From Crocinitomicaceae bacterium (lineage in GTDB: Bacteria > Bacteroidota > Bacteroidia > Flavobacteriales_D > Crocinitomicaceae): 64,000 nt of DNA. The DNA lies in the NCBI GenBank assembly GCA_023957475.1, contig JAMLHA010000001.1:124001-188000 (forward strand), given 5' to 3'. Shown here piece by piece: positions 44,554 through 54,913 of this stretch. Numbering within the stretch: the stretch's first letter is position 1; the number at the start of each line of letters is the position of its first letter. The notes under the pieces were generated by a model that worked only from the letters and a program-made list of their open reading frames with translations, was not told where the DNA came from and searched no databases. The position numbers were made by a program, and so were the translations under genes.

Positions 44554-45213
44554 ATGGCACTAGATAAAAATGGTATTGCAAAACGCATTGCGCAAGAATT
44601 AAGAGATGGTTGGTATGTTAATTTAGGTATTGGTATTCCTACATTGGTAGCCAATTATATCCCCGAAGGAATTGAAGTTGAATTTCAATCAGAAAATGGT
44701 ATTCTGGGGATGGGGCCATTTCCTTATGATGGAGAAGAAGATGCAGATTTAATTAATGCAGGAAAACAAACCATTACAGTGAAAAAAGGAGCTGTATTCT
44801 TTGATTCGGCAACATCATTTGCGATGATTCGTGGACAACATGTTCAATTAACTGTTTTAGGAGCTATGGAAGTATCGCAAACTGGAGATATTGCAAGTTG
44901 GAAAATCCCAGGAAAGATGGTTAAAGGTATGGGAGGAGCGATGGATTTAGTTGCTTCTGCAGAAAATATTATTGTTGCGATGATGCACACAAATAAAGCT
45001 GGAGAATCTAAAATATTAAAAGAATGTACACTACCTTTAACAGGTGTTGGTTGTGTAAAGAAAATCGTTACTGATTTAGCTTTTATGGAAATTCGTGATG
45101 GCAAATTCTTCCTTGTGGAACGTGCACCAGGTGTATCGGTAGAAGAAATTATAGCCAAAACAGATGGTGACTTGGTTGTTCCTGATTTTGTTCCAGAAAT
45201 GAAAATTGATTAG
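44554..45213 (+). CDS. scoB: 3-oxoacid CoA-transferase subunit B
   Basis: The 219-residue subunit B carries the catalytic glutamate, Glu47 in FQSENGILGMGP, which forms the enzyme-CoA thioester. GWYVNLGIGIPTLVANYIP and SQTGDIASWKIPGKMVKGMG are family hallmarks. With scoA it forms the heteromeric enzyme of ketone-body and branched amino-acid use. Confidence 0.96.
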   Translation: MALDKNGIAKRIAQELRDGWYVNLGIGIPTLVANYIPEGIEVEFQSENGILGMGPFPYDGEEDADLINAGKQTITVKKGAVFFDSATSFAMIRGQHVQLTVLGAMEVSQTGDIASWKIPGKMVKGMGGAMDLVASAENIIVAMMHTNKAGESKILKECTLPLTGVGCVKKIVTDLAFMEIRDGKFFLVERAPGVSVEEIIAKTDGDLVVPDFVPEMKID

Positions 45214-45339
45214 GTAAATAATTATCTGGTTGTTTTCTGTATCATAAAATAATTGCCGAATTTATATTTAAGTAAGATCATAAACTGAGTATAAATAGTA
45301 TTTGTATAAGGAATGTTTTTTATACTAATTGAATAAAGA

Positions 45340-47073
45340 ATGATTAATAAAGTTCTAATAAAATTACCTTTTTTAAGAGAAGTGCTACTAGTAATTATTC
45401 TTTTATTTGTAGCAAATAACTTTCTGTATAAGAAGAATCTTGATAATAAAGAGATTTTCATTCTTGCAGATGGCAGAGGATATTATGAATATTTACCTGC
45501 ATTATTTATATATCATGATATAAAATTAGATTATCTAGATACTATACAAACAGATTTCTATACACAAGAAAACACATTACCAATATTTCTAGATTTTAAT
45601 TCGGGAAAAAGGATAAACAAGTATTATATTGGAACAGCTCTAATGCAGTCACCATTTTTCTTTATTGCACATCAATTAGCAAAGTCAAGCAATCTATACA
45701 AGGCAGATGGGTATTCTCTTATTTATCAAAAGTGGATTCTTTATAGTACCATATTTTATATGTTTCTTGGAATGATCTGCCTCAGATTATTTCTCAAAAC
45801 CTATCAGATAAATAGTTGGTGGATATTTATCAGTCAATTGATACTTTTGTTTGCTACACCGCTTTTATATTACACTATTTATGATCCTGCTTATAGTCAT
45901 ACTTATTCGTTTTTCTTGATAGGATGGTTTTTACTTGCTGTCAGAAACTATTTTATTTCAGAGAAACCAATAAATCTTGTCATTGCTTTATTTGTATTTG
46001 GGTTAATTACCATTGTGAGACCAATTAATATTTTGATTATTTTATTTACACCATTATTAGCTAATTCGCCATCTGAATTTTTATCCAAAGTTGTACAATT
46101 ATTTAAATCACATATCTATTATTTTCTTATAGGTGTGCTTTTGTGTGTATTATTATTTTCCATGCAATTTTACATTTTATATTTACAAACAGGTAATCCA
46201 TTGAATTATAATTATGGTGAAGAAGGTTTTAATTTTAGTTCTCCTCACATTATTGATTTCTTGTTTAGTTATCGTAAAGGATTTTTTCTGTGGACACCCA
46301 TTTGGTTTGTTCTATTTGTATTGGGCTTCATTCATTTGTTTCTACAAAAGAAATTTTATCACTTAATTGCTTTTCTATCGGCTTTTATGCTATTGGTGTA
46401 TGTTTTATCGTCGTGGTATGCATGGAGTTATGGCGGTAGTATTGGACAACGTCCAATGATTGATTTTTATGCAGCATTTTCATTTCTTTTCATTCCTATT
46501 TTCGTACAAGGAAATAAACTTTCTAAGATTTTTTTACTGCTTTGCACACCATTTTTAATCTTTGTTATGCAAATACAGATTTTCCAATATATAAAAGCCA
46601 TTATTTCATGGGATTATATGGATAAAGAGAAGTATTGGGAGGTTTTTTTAAATACAAATGAAAAGTACTCGTGGTACTTTAGTAAAATTGAAATAAAAGT
46701 AGGAGAAAATATATCCGACACCTTATTAATAGAAAAAATTGATTTTAAGAAAAAAATTGATAACCTAGATTTGCAAACTTTTAAGTTAAATAAAATTGAT
46801 ACTACTGCTAAAGTAGGTGAATTGAGTTTTAATATTGATAGAATTGCAGATAGAGAAGTCTTTCAGACTATCTTTTTAGATTCATTGGATAATGTACTAT
46901 ATTTAGATTACTGTAATTTCTTTTACAACCAAACAGGAGATGTTGTTCGTTATAAGTTTAATTTACCAGAAAATGCATACTTAATTGATAAAGTTAAATT
47001 AATTATTAATCGAGTTGAAAGCTCAATAAAAATAGATTCTATTAGATTTTTAACTTATAAACCATTTGAATAA
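45340..47073 (+). CDS. polytopic membrane protein, GT-C glycosyltransferase-like
   Basis: The 577-residue protein has roughly ten membrane helices and an aspartate-containing first loop (LADGRGYYEYLPALFIYHDI), then YDPAYSHTYSFFLIGWFLLA and later WYAWSYGGSIGQRPMIDFYA. This is the layout of GT-C glycosyltransferases of the ArnT/PMT type, which use lipid-linked sugars at the outer face of the inner membrane. The C-terminal ~140 residues form a soluble domain. It converges with the FAD enzyme gene, with a 21-bp gap. The acceptor is unknown. Confidence 0.6.
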   Translation: MINKVLIKLPFLREVLLVIILLFVANNFLYKKNLDNKEIFILADGRGYYEYLPALFIYHDIKLDYLDTIQTDFYTQENTLPIFLDFNSGKRINKYYIGTALMQSPFFFIAHQLAKSSNLYKADGYSLIYQKWILYSTIFYMFLGMICLRLFLKTYQINSWWIFISQLILLFATPLLYYTIYDPAYSHTYSFFLIGWFLLAVRNYFISEKPINLVIALFVFGLITIVRPINILIILFTPLLANSPSEFLSKVVQLFKSHIYYFLIGVLLCVLLFSMQFYILYLQTGNPLNYNYGEEGFNFSSPHIIDFLFSYRKGFFLWTPIWFVLFVLGFIHLFLQKKFYHLIAFLSAFMLLVYVLSSWYAWSYGGSIGQRPMIDFYAAFSFLFIPIFVQGNKLSKIFLLLCTPFLIFVMQIQIFQYIKAIISWDYMDKEKYWEVFLNTNEKYSWYFSKIEIKVGENISDTLLIEKIDFKKKIDNLDLQTFKLNKIDTTAKVGELSFNIDRIADREVFQTIFLDSLDNVLYLDYCNFFYNQTGDVVRYKFNLPENAYLIDKVKLIINRVESSIKIDSIRFLTYKPFE

Positions 47074-47094
47074 AATAACTTTACTGAGTATTTC

Positions 47095-48510
47095 TTACTC
47101 TTTGACTAACCCAGTTTTTGTAATAACACTTGATTCTTGGTAATCGTCATAATCTGTATTAATGTTCCATAGATTGTGATTTTTATTTTGTAAAATATTT
47201 TCAGCAACTAACATTCCCATTAAAATACTGTGATCTTGGTTATTGTATTTAAATGCTCCATAGCGTCCTATAACATGTAAATTCTCAATTGATTTTAAGT
47301 AATCTTCAACGGGTGTAAGAATTTCTTTGTAACCTTTTGAGTAAACGGGATAGCAACGATGTATTTTATAAACAAATCCATCAGAAATTTCAGCATCTTT
47401 AATTAACCCTGTTTTTCGTAATTCTTCTTTACCAAGTTCTATTAGTTTATCGGAATCCCATTTCCAAAAATCATCATCGTCATAGCACCAATATTCTAAA
47501 GCACAAATGGTACTTTGTTCTTGACCATTTATTTGTGGCACCCAATTTCTAAAATTAGTTAAACGCCCCATTCGTAAGTCCGCAGAGTGTACATATAACC
47601 AATTATCTGGAAATAAATCTTTGGCTTGTACATTGAGATAAACAATAATCGTATTTCTGAAGTTCAATTTACTTGCTGCTAATTTTATGTTTTCAGGAAC
47701 CTCAGGAAGACGTGTAACCATAAGACTTAAAGGCATGGAAGATATGATGTGGTCATATTCTTTAATTGTTCCATCTTCAAGTTCAATAGCGTATGCCTTA
47801 TTGTCTTTGGTCAAAACTCTTTTTATTGGTGTGTTTAATAAAATATTTCCACCTTTCATTCTAACAAATTCGGCCATTCGCTCATAAATCATTCCTGTTC
47901 CGCCATGTGGATATGCAAATTGATCAACGAGTGTTTTGTGTTTACCGCTATTTCCGAATACTGCTGTTTTAATTGCCTCACCTAAACTAAATTTTTTGAT
48001 TCGTTGTGCTGCAAAATCTGCGTCAAGTGTATTACAAGGTATTCCCCATAATTTTTCGGTATAGGTTTTGAAAAATATTGAGTACAGTTTTTTTCCAAAA
48101 CGATTTCTTACCCATCCTTCAAAAGTGCTTGTGTCCTTTGTTGGAGAAATTTTTTCTGCTCCATAGCTAATAATGCAAGCTGTTGCTTTGGGAATTCCTA
48201 AATTCTTGAGTGCATCAAAGGCTTTTATCGGATAATGGAAGAATCTCTTATTGTAATAAATGCGGGTTAACCTATCCACCATTTCAAAATCCTTATCAGC
48301 TACTTCTAACCATAATTCGTTGATACGAGTGTCGTTACTAAAAAATCGATGTGGACCAATATCTACTTTTTGATTCCATAAATCAATACTCTTTGCCATT
48401 CCACCCACAGAAGATGTTGCCTCATATAAATCAATATCTTTTATTTCTTTTGAAAGCTGATATGCAGCAGTCATTCCTGCTGGACCAGCGCCTATTATTG
48501 CTATTTTCAT
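47095..48510 (-). CDS. FAD-dependent oxidoreductase, UDP-galactopyranose-mutase/amine-oxidase-like
   Basis: The 471-residue protein starts with a dinucleotide-binding motif (IAIIGAGPAGMTAAYQLSKE, then DLYEATSSVGGMAKSI) and has IGPHRFFSND followed by VRNRFGKKLYSIFFKTYTEK and LWGIPCNTLDADFAAQRIKK. These resemble protoporphyrinogen-oxidase/UDP-galactopyranose-mutase-like FAD enzymes often found in polysaccharide loci. The C-terminal GRYGAFKYNNQDHSILMGML also fits that group. Its neighbour is a GT-C-like protein, consistent with surface-glycan work. The exact substrate cannot be assigned. Confidence 0.75.
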   Translation of the reverse strand: MKIAIIGAGPAGMTAAYQLSKEIKDIDLYEATSSVGGMAKSIDLWNQKVDIGPHRFFSNDTRINELWLEVADKDFEMVDRLTRIYYNKRFFHYPIKAFDALKNLGIPKATACIISYGAEKISPTKDTSTFEGWVRNRFGKKLYSIFFKTYTEKLWGIPCNTLDADFAAQRIKKFSLGEAIKTAVFGNSGKHKTLVDQFAYPHGGTGMIYERMAEFVRMKGGNILLNTPIKRVLTKDNKAYAIELEDGTIKEYDHIISSMPLSLMVTRLPEVPENIKLAASKLNFRNTIIVYLNVQAKDLFPDNWLYVHSADLRMGRLTNFRNWVPQINGQEQSTICALEYWCYDDDDFWKWDSDKLIELGKEELRKTGLIKDAEISDGFVYKIHRCYPVYSKGYKEILTPVEDYLKSIENLHVIGRYGAFKYNNQDHSILMGMLVAENILQNKNHNLWNINTDYDDYQESSVITKTGLVKE

Positions 48511-48542
48511 TTTTATATTATCAATTTATATTTGATTGCATC

Positions 48543-51500
48543 TTACCTCATCAAGTACATTTTACCAAAATTCTTTTTAAAATACTTGTCAGCACCAGAA
48601 TCTCTGTGTTCAATGTCTTGACCGTTGATTTTTGCTTTTACGGTATAAAGATAAACGCCATTTGCAAGTTGATCGCCAAATTCATCACGTCCGTCCCAAG
48701 CATATTCAGATACATTTCTGCCAATGTATATTTTGCCCAATTGATCTTCGGTTATCTCTCTCACTACACGTCCTGTAACAGTCATAATTTGAATGATAAT
48801 ATCATCTGGTACTTCAGAGCCGGTAAGTGTAAATACAAATCGAGTACTTGTAGAGAATGGATTGGGATAGTTCATCATGTTGGTGATGGTTGATGCCCGA
48901 ATGACCTCAAAATTAATTTTGTATTGAAAATCACCTGATAAATTACCGCTTCTATCAGCTCCTTGAACCAATAATTGGTATTTACCATCCATAGAAAAGA
49001 CTGCTGGATAAATGATTTTGAATTTTTTGTAATTACTTTCTGCAGGAATCCATTGCATAACAGTGTTTCCTTGTCCATCAACAAATGGAATTCGTTTTAA
49101 ATTACCAGCAGGATCCTTTAAGTAAATACCGAATAGTGTTGTGTCAGACACCTCATTCATGATAAGGTATGGATTATCGTCTTTTAACGTTATCAGAATT
49201 TCTGCGTTGGGATTGACAATGTCTCCGTTTAAAATATGTCTTCCATCAAATGTAACATCTAAAATTGGGTTGACATCATCTGCATTGACATAGAAAGGTA
49301 TTTGTAAAACATTGTTGAAATGATATTGCTCCGGTTGATCTGTTACGAATAAACTTCCGTTAATATATGGATTTACCTCTACCCAAAGTGAATTGTAGCC
49401 CGACAATCCTCCTGTAGTAAACGATACAGTATCTCTAATTGTTTGCCCAACACGTAGCGAATCTTGTCGAGGATAATTAACAAAATGTTTATTGTGATTG
49501 TTGTCTTCAATCCAATACTTTATTAGTAAAGAATCCATATCAACAGTAAAGATATTGCGGATATCACAAGCAAATTCAATGGATTGACCTTCGTAAACAC
49601 TGTCATTGAGGTGACTGAAATAATAACCGTTTGTACCATCAATTGCCGCTTCTGGGGCTAAATCATACAATACATGCCATCTATCCATTTGAGCTGGTGT
49701 AAAGTTGACACTGTCTTTGTAGGAAGCCTTTAGCTTAATATAAGGATATTGACTAGCATTCACGATACTTTGAAGGTTCAACAATGAATCGTTATGCGTA
49801 TAAAGTAAATTAATAGGCGTACCTGGTGTCATATCCATTTTATACGGTTGGATAATTAAGCGTGTTGTATCTGCGTTATTAAATGGATCGATGCTGTCTT
49901 GTTTCCAATAAACATTTCCCCATTTTAGTGCAGGACCAATGAGTGGCGCTGTTTCATCTCCTCGCTCGGTTGAAGTAGGCATGTAGGCCGTTAAACCCAC
50001 ATACGTATAACCACTTTCTGCACCGTTTCCAGTTGTAGGGTCAATTAAATTTTCTTTTACAAAAGTTGGATATCCTTTTCTAGTAAAAAATACAAAAGGA
50101 GCATTTGGTCGCCCGGCATAAATACTATCAGAACCAAGTGTTGCAAAAGTATTGTACATATTGGCAGAATCTAAACTATTCCACAAATCGTATCGTGTTG
50201 TAATTGGTGTGTAAATCAATAAGTAATGCCCATCAGGCACTTCGTTTAACACCATGTTTTGAAATGCCTGTAAATCGGCTAAATTATCTTGAAAGAAGAC
50301 AAAGTATTTTTCTACCCTGCTTCTACATAGGTGATTTCCAAAATCATGGGTTGGGTTTTCACCGTTGTAATTCGTTCCCCAAGTTTCAAAAGTAAAAGGA
50401 TCAACCACCGCAACATGTAGAGGAGGAGTCCATGAACATACGGCGTAATCTTGCAATGTTCCGTTGATGTAATACGCATTTTCATAACGAATATCGTTAA
50501 AAACATCGGCAGATATTTGTACATAATCGGCTTCCCACCTTCTCAATCGTTGCGATCTATCGTAGATAACATTGTTGAACGTATTTTTCTTAAATTGGAA
50601 GAAGTGATCTTGCCCCCATCCAGATTTCCCTTTGATATACTGAAAAGAACTCTCCGACCAATTTGGATTTGGTTCATCAACTGCTACACGCCAGAAATAC
50701 ACTGTGCTATCTGTAAATTGAAGTGGTGTATCCCACTGATTTGGTTTTACTTCCTTCACACCACCTAATCCAGAAACAACAGCATTTTTTAAGAATGGGC
50801 TATTAAACAAATCGGTCGTATCTATTTGGAAACGATAGGTATTGAAGGCCGCAATTGGATTAATTGTAGAAGCTTTTAATGTAATCGTATCATTTGGTAT
50901 AACGGCAAATTCGTAGGGTACCACCGGCAATATTCCATCCAATTGCAAGAAATATGTTTTTGTAATCTGGTTGTTGTATATTTCATCGTATTGCTCTGAG
51001 ATAAAACTTGGAATATCTACTTTGATGTCAAATGTATTAAATCCAGCTGAAATTGATGGCTGAAGAGGGAACTTAAATTTAATGGTGTCCACGTAGTCCA
51101 ATCGTGTTCTCTCAATGCTATACAATGAATCTGTAGCTGTACCTGGGAAATCTCTTTTGATTTCAATTTTAAATGAATCTACGATTGATTGACCTAAGTT
51201 TTTTAAAACGATGTTCATTTCGATACTGTCGGTATTCAAATCAATAAAATCGGGTTTAAAAAATACGTTTTCTTCGGTTAATTCTATTTCAGGTTTGTTG
51301 TGGTAATTCAATTTTAAGGCAGGATCACCATTCAAGAGCATTTGGGTGCATGTTACTTCCATGTACATATTTCCAGGAGATTCTTGTGCTTGAATTGCTC
51401 TAGCCATATTTTCGCCCATAGATTTACCGTAGGAGTGATTTCCAAATTCTGCATACAACTGATTGCTATACATTCCCACCATTGGATGGAAACCAGTACT

Positions 51501-53651
51501 GACAGATGAAACATATCCAATAGCCCCCACATTATGAGCATTTACAAAGTATTCAGAAGATGAGTTTAAACCTGGTTGAAAAATGTCACCATTGTAACAA
51601 GAGTTAACCAACATGAATGGATATTTACCAGTATTGTTCCAATTTTGTACATCATCTAAGTTGATTTCAAAACCAGCATCTCCCAATCCTTGGTGACCAT
51701 AATAAGTCATTAATGAAACACCTTTTGAAATTCGATTCATTATTTTTTGCAAATCAGTTGGAGGAACAGGATCATCTGATTGGCGTTTCAATGTATGAAC
51801 AGTACCTCCAAATTTTTCTGCTTCAATTTTATAACGCATTCCTTCCATTTGCGCAAAAAACGATTGTTGTTGGTTTAAATCTGATCCACCTATTAAATGG
51901 ATTACGTGTTTTTGCCAATCTTTATTGGGAGAGTCGTAAATATCATTTTGATTTTGGTGCGCTTCAAAATCTGTAATTTTTTCTAAATAATTGACAATTC
52001 CAGCGTCGGAATCAACAGATAATCTTCCCGTAGGAATAAGTGGTGTCCATACAGATGTTCCAGGTAAATTGGATGTAATCAAAATATCAGATGGTGGAAT
52101 ACCAAATGTAGGAACTAAATTTTGCTCATAAAGAGTAGCGTTAAATCTTGAATTAGTAGGATATTGTCCTTTTCCTATAAGAAATAAAGCAACAGGTTTT
52201 TCTTCTGCCAAATCGTACGATTGAGCTGCAAATCTTCTGATAGCATTGATGTGTTTTTTGATTCCACCACCATATTGAAAATACAATTCCTCCACATTTG
52301 CCATTACCACATTGTGAGCACCACCAGCAATACTTTGACGATAAAGTTTGTAATCATTTGTTCCATTTTCTAAACTTGGTGGATATACAATGATGTAAGC
52401 TTTTTCATGATTAATACTTGTATAATCAGTAAATTTCCCATTGCCGTTAATAGGAGAAAAAGATGTGATTACTTGTGCTGTGTTTAAATTTTCTGCAATA
52501 ATTGTTGTAGCGCTATTTAACGCATTGTTTGGAATGAGTAACACTTGATTACCGCCATCGACTACAGGTGTTATTCGCATCGGAGTTGACCCAAAACTGA
52601 ATACAACAGGATTTGCTATTGTGAAATTGCTACAATCAACCCTCGATTTTGGAAGAGAACTATTGGAAACTTTTATTTTTAATTTACTCTCACCTGAAAA
52701 ATTAGGAATTCTTGGGTATTCTATTGACCAATAGGATAAAGACTGATACATGGTAGCAACAGGTAAATCACCTACAATAGTCCATTCTAAAGGAGTGTTA
52801 TTTGTTAATAACGATGAAGGAAATGGAACATAGGCATTGAATTGCACATGACCAAAAGCTGTTTGATCATAGATCATTTGACCATTTATACTAAATCGGG
52901 TATGGTGATTTTGATCGCCATATTGTTGAACGGTTGCACTTGCTGTTGTAGAAACTTTTCCTTTAAAAATAGCAGAGGGAGCCGAAGAATTGGTGTAGGG
53001 GAAAGGTGTTTGAGCTGTTAAAGGCAAGTTGTATCCATTTACTCCGTTAACAGAACCTCTACCATATCCTTCACCAGCAACATAAAAGGAGCTTGAAAGT
53101 ACTGATTGCAATGTTTCACCTTCTATATAAGCGTTGTTGTATCCTTGTTCAAATTTACTCCAAACATAATCAACTGGAGTGTAATTGGTATAATCACTAC
53201 CATCTTCTACTGTGAAACGTAAATTGGTTGTCAGGTTGTTCCACGTAAAAAAGTAATAGATCGTATCATTAAACAAGCTGATTGTTGGATTGGATGTTTT
53301 GGAGGGGTCTAAATACAGGGTAGTATCTAACCATCCATCATTTTTTTCAGCGTAAAACAAGATGTAATCACCCGAATCAAATGAGTTATCGCCATTTGTT
53401 TCAATCCAAATAGGAATTTCTTTTTCTCTTCCAAATAGTTGAATTTGCTCATGAGTAAATGAGCTTAGTGGAATTCCTGCCGCATTTAAATCATCGTAAT
53501 TAATACGCTTTAATCCAGTTTGATAGATTTTAAAACTGTAATACGTTTGATTGTAATTGATCCATTCGTTTCCATAAATCTGAGAAAAAGACCAGTTACT
53601 GGAAAGTAAAAGACCAATCAAAAAGATGAATATGTAACGGATTTGCTTCAT
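48543..53651 (-). CDS. large C25 (gingipain-family) peptidase, PorU2-like
   Basis: This 1702-residue exported protein (signal peptide IFLIGLLLSSNWSFSQ) contains a Peptidase_C25 domain with the candidate dyad His653 (MTYYGHQGLGDAG) and Cys685 (LVNSCYNGD). Other hallmarks are FLIGKGQYPTNSR, IPTGRLSVDSDAGIVNYLEK and MLLNGDPALKL. About 900 residues of beta-rich, Ig-like and CARDB-like sequence follow. The last ~100 residues (MNYPNPFSTSTRFVFTL, then YAWDGRDEFGDQLANGVYLY) are a FlgD-like/T9SS C-terminal domain. PorU, the T9SS sortase, is also a C25 protein but shorter and without such a domain, so this may be the long PorU2-type paralogue. Its stop-distal end overlaps the PorV-like gene by 4 bp. 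Confidence 0.8.
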   Translation of the reverse strand: MKQIRYIFIFLIGLLLSSNWSFSQIYGNEWINYNQTYYSFKIYQTGLKRINYDDLNAAGIPLSSFTHEQIQLFGREKEIPIWIETNGDNSFDSGDYILFYAEKNDGWLDTTLYLDPSKTSNPTISLFNDTIYYFFTWNNLTTNLRFTVEDGSDYTNYTPVDYVWSKFEQGYNNAYIEGETLQSVLSSSFYVAGEGYGRGSVNGVNGYNLPLTAQTPFPYTNSSAPSAIFKGKVSTTASATVQQYGDQNHHTRFSINGQMIYDQTAFGHVQFNAYVPFPSSLLTNNTPLEWTIVGDLPVATMYQSLSYWSIEYPRIPNFSGESKLKIKVSNSSLPKSRVDCSNFTIANPVVFSFGSTPMRITPVVDGGNQVLLIPNNALNSATTIIAENLNTAQVITSFSPINGNGKFTDYTSINHEKAYIIVYPPSLENGTNDYKLYRQSIAGGAHNVVMANVEELYFQYGGGIKKHINAIRRFAAQSYDLAEEKPVALFLIGKGQYPTNSRFNATLYEQNLVPTFGIPPSDILITSNLPGTSVWTPLIPTGRLSVDSDAGIVNYLEKITDFEAHQNQNDIYDSPNKDWQKHVIHLIGGSDLNQQQSFFAQMEGMRYKIEAEKFGGTVHTLKRQSDDPVPPTDLQKIMNRISKGVSLMTYYGHQGLGDAGFEINLDDVQNWNNTGKYPFMLVNSCYNGDIFQPGLNSSSEYFVNAHNVGAIGYVSSVSTGFHPMVGMYSNQLYAEFGNHSYGKSMGENMARAIQAQESPGNMYMEVTCTQMLLNGDPALKLNYHNKPEIELTEENVFFKPDFIDLNTDSIEMNIVLKNLGQSIVDSFKIEIKRDFPGTATDSLYSIERTRLDYVDTIKFKFPLQPSISAGFNTFDIKVDIPSFISEQYDEIYNNQITKTYFLQLDGILPVVPYEFAVIPNDTITLKASTINPIAAFNTYRFQIDTTDLFNSPFLKNAVVSGLGGVKEVKPNQWDTPLQFTDSTVYFWRVAVDEPNPNWSESSFQYIKGKSGWGQDHFFQFKKNTFNNVIYDRSQRLRRWEADYVQISADVFNDIRYENAYYINGTLQDYAVCSWTPPLHVAVVDPFTFETWGTNYNGENPTHDFGNHLCRSRVEKYFVFFQDNLADLQAFQNMVLNEVPDGHYLLIYTPITTRYDLWNSLDSANMYNTFATLGSDSIYAGRPNAPFVFFTRKGYPTFVKENLIDPTTGNGAESGYTYVGLTAYMPTSTERGDETAPLIGPALKWGNVYWKQDSIDPFNNADTTRLIIQPYKMDMTPGTPINLLYTHNDSLLNLQSIVNASQYPYIKLKASYKDSVNFTPAQMDRWHVLYDLAPEAAIDGTNGYYFSHLNDSVYEGQSIEFACDIRNIFTVDMDSLLIKYWIEDNNHNKHFVNYPRQDSLRVGQTIRDTVSFTTGGLSGYNSLWVEVNPYINGSLFVTDQPEQYHFNNVLQIPFYVNADDVNPILDVTFDGRHILNGDIVNPNAEILITLKDDNPYLIMNEVSDTTLFGIYLKDPAGNLKRIPFVDGQGNTVMQWIPAESNYKKFKIIYPAVFSMDGKYQLLVQGADRSGNLSGDFQYKINFEVIRASTITNMMNYPNPFSTSTRFVFTLTGSEVPDDIIIQIMTVTGRVVREITEDQLGKIYIGRNVSEYAWDGRDEFGDQLANGVYLYTVKAKINGQDIEHRDSGADKYFKKNFGKMYLMR

Positions 53652-54799
53652 TCTTGTCTTATCGTCGAATCTACTTTTGGTTGTTTCTTAGTGGCATTTT
53701 TAGGTTTATTTAAACCAACTCTCAAAGAAATAACGTGAGAATATAGGGCAACAGATGCATCACCAATATCCGTGAAAGCATAGTCTAAATGAATACTTTT
53801 GAATCCAACACCTATTCCTATATTGGGTTGAATATTAAATTTCTTTTTATCGTTAAAATCTTTTGTGTATTGCATATTTGTGATACCTGCACGAATTGCA
53901 ATGAATTCTCTAAAGCCAAATTCGATACCAAATTTAGGGTCTATTGAGAATACTTTTGAGCGGATGAGGGTATTTCTTTTACCATCGGTTGTTAAATCAA
54001 TATCCAATTCACTGGCAAAATAAATACCTTTTTTACCTAAAGGATATTTTGTGTAAGCACCTAATATCAATCGAGGTAATGTTAATTCTAAACCATTTTT
54101 AGGAATTTCATTTCCTGTTTTTTCAAATACTTCTTTTGTTGCATCGTCCAATGAGAATATCCATGCATTGAAAGTAGAAGTGGCATCTCTCAATACCGCA
54201 CCAAACTTCCAATGGTCTTTTAAGTGGTACTGCACTCCTGCATCCAACCCAAATCCCCAACTTTTTGCAAATCCTCCAACTTTACGGTAAATAACTTTAA
54301 AGCTACCACCAAAACTCAAACCTTCAACCGGTAATTTTCTAGCATAAGAAAAAAGAAATCCATAATCGGCAGCTGTAAACGTTGTAATACGGTCATAATC
54401 AATATTCCCCTGATTATCGATTAATTGTGTTGTATTAGGAATATCATCAACCCCAAAACGAATTGCTGTGAAACCAAATGCACTTTTTTCATCTATTTTA
54501 TGAGATAACCCTAAATAATCGTATTTGGCTATTCCTGCAAAATATTCACTGTGCATTAGTCCTATATCCAACCATTTATCTGATTGGGTTAAACCCGCAG
54601 GATTCCAATAACTCGACATAACGTTTCCAGTATTGGCTATAACCGCATTTCCTAAACCAAGGGCATCAGCTCCAATACCGATTTGTAAAAATTCATTGGA
54701 ATATTTTGGTGCTACAGTTTGTGAAAAAACGGTAGAAGTAAAAATTATAATCCCAAGGGCAAAACTGTATTTTGTCATAAGTGTTCTTTTCACAAACAA
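53648..54799 (-). CDS. PorV/PorQ family outer-membrane protein
   Basis: The ~383-residue protein has a signal peptide (YSFALGIIIFTSTVFSQ) and the family motif FLQIGIGADALGLGNAVIAN followed by MSSYWNPAGL. The rest is a predicted 14-strand FadL-like barrel, with a charged tail after the last strand. PorV shuttles T9SS cargo to the PorU sortase, and PorQ serves PorZ. Here the gene overlaps a C25 peptidase gene by 4 bp, suggesting a dedicated shuttle-sortase-like pair. An alternative start is ATG eight codons later (MTKYSFALG). Confidence 0.82.
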   Translation of the reverse strand: MFVKRTLMTKYSFALGIIIFTSTVFSQTVAPKYSNEFLQIGIGADALGLGNAVIANTGNVMSSYWNPAGLTQSDKWLDIGLMHSEYFAGIAKYDYLGLSHKIDEKSAFGFTAIRFGVDDIPNTTQLIDNQGNIDYDRITTFTAADYGFLFSYARKLPVEGLSFGGSFKVIYRKVGGFAKSWGFGLDAGVQYHLKDHWKFGAVLRDATSTFNAWIFSLDDATKEVFEKTGNEIPKNGLELTLPRLILGAYTKYPLGKKGIYFASELDIDLTTDGKRNTLIRSKVFSIDPKFGIEFGFREFIAIRAGITNMQYTKDFNDKKKFNIQPNIGIGVGFKSIHLDYAFTDIGDASVALYSHVISLRVGLNKPKNATKKQPKVDSTIRQE

Positions 54800-54913
54800 G
54801 AAACTATTAATTGTCTTGTAAATTGTGTAACTATTAAAATAATTATACTAAACTACAAAAATAATTCAAAACATTTAAATAGAGACATCTAAATGTGTAT
54901 TTTAGCAGTCGAA

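Noticed and set aside
48351..48893. 180-codon plus-strand frame across the start of the FAD enzyme and the end of the C25 gene
   Set aside because: It is antisense to two well-supported genes and its translation has no recognisable protein pattern.
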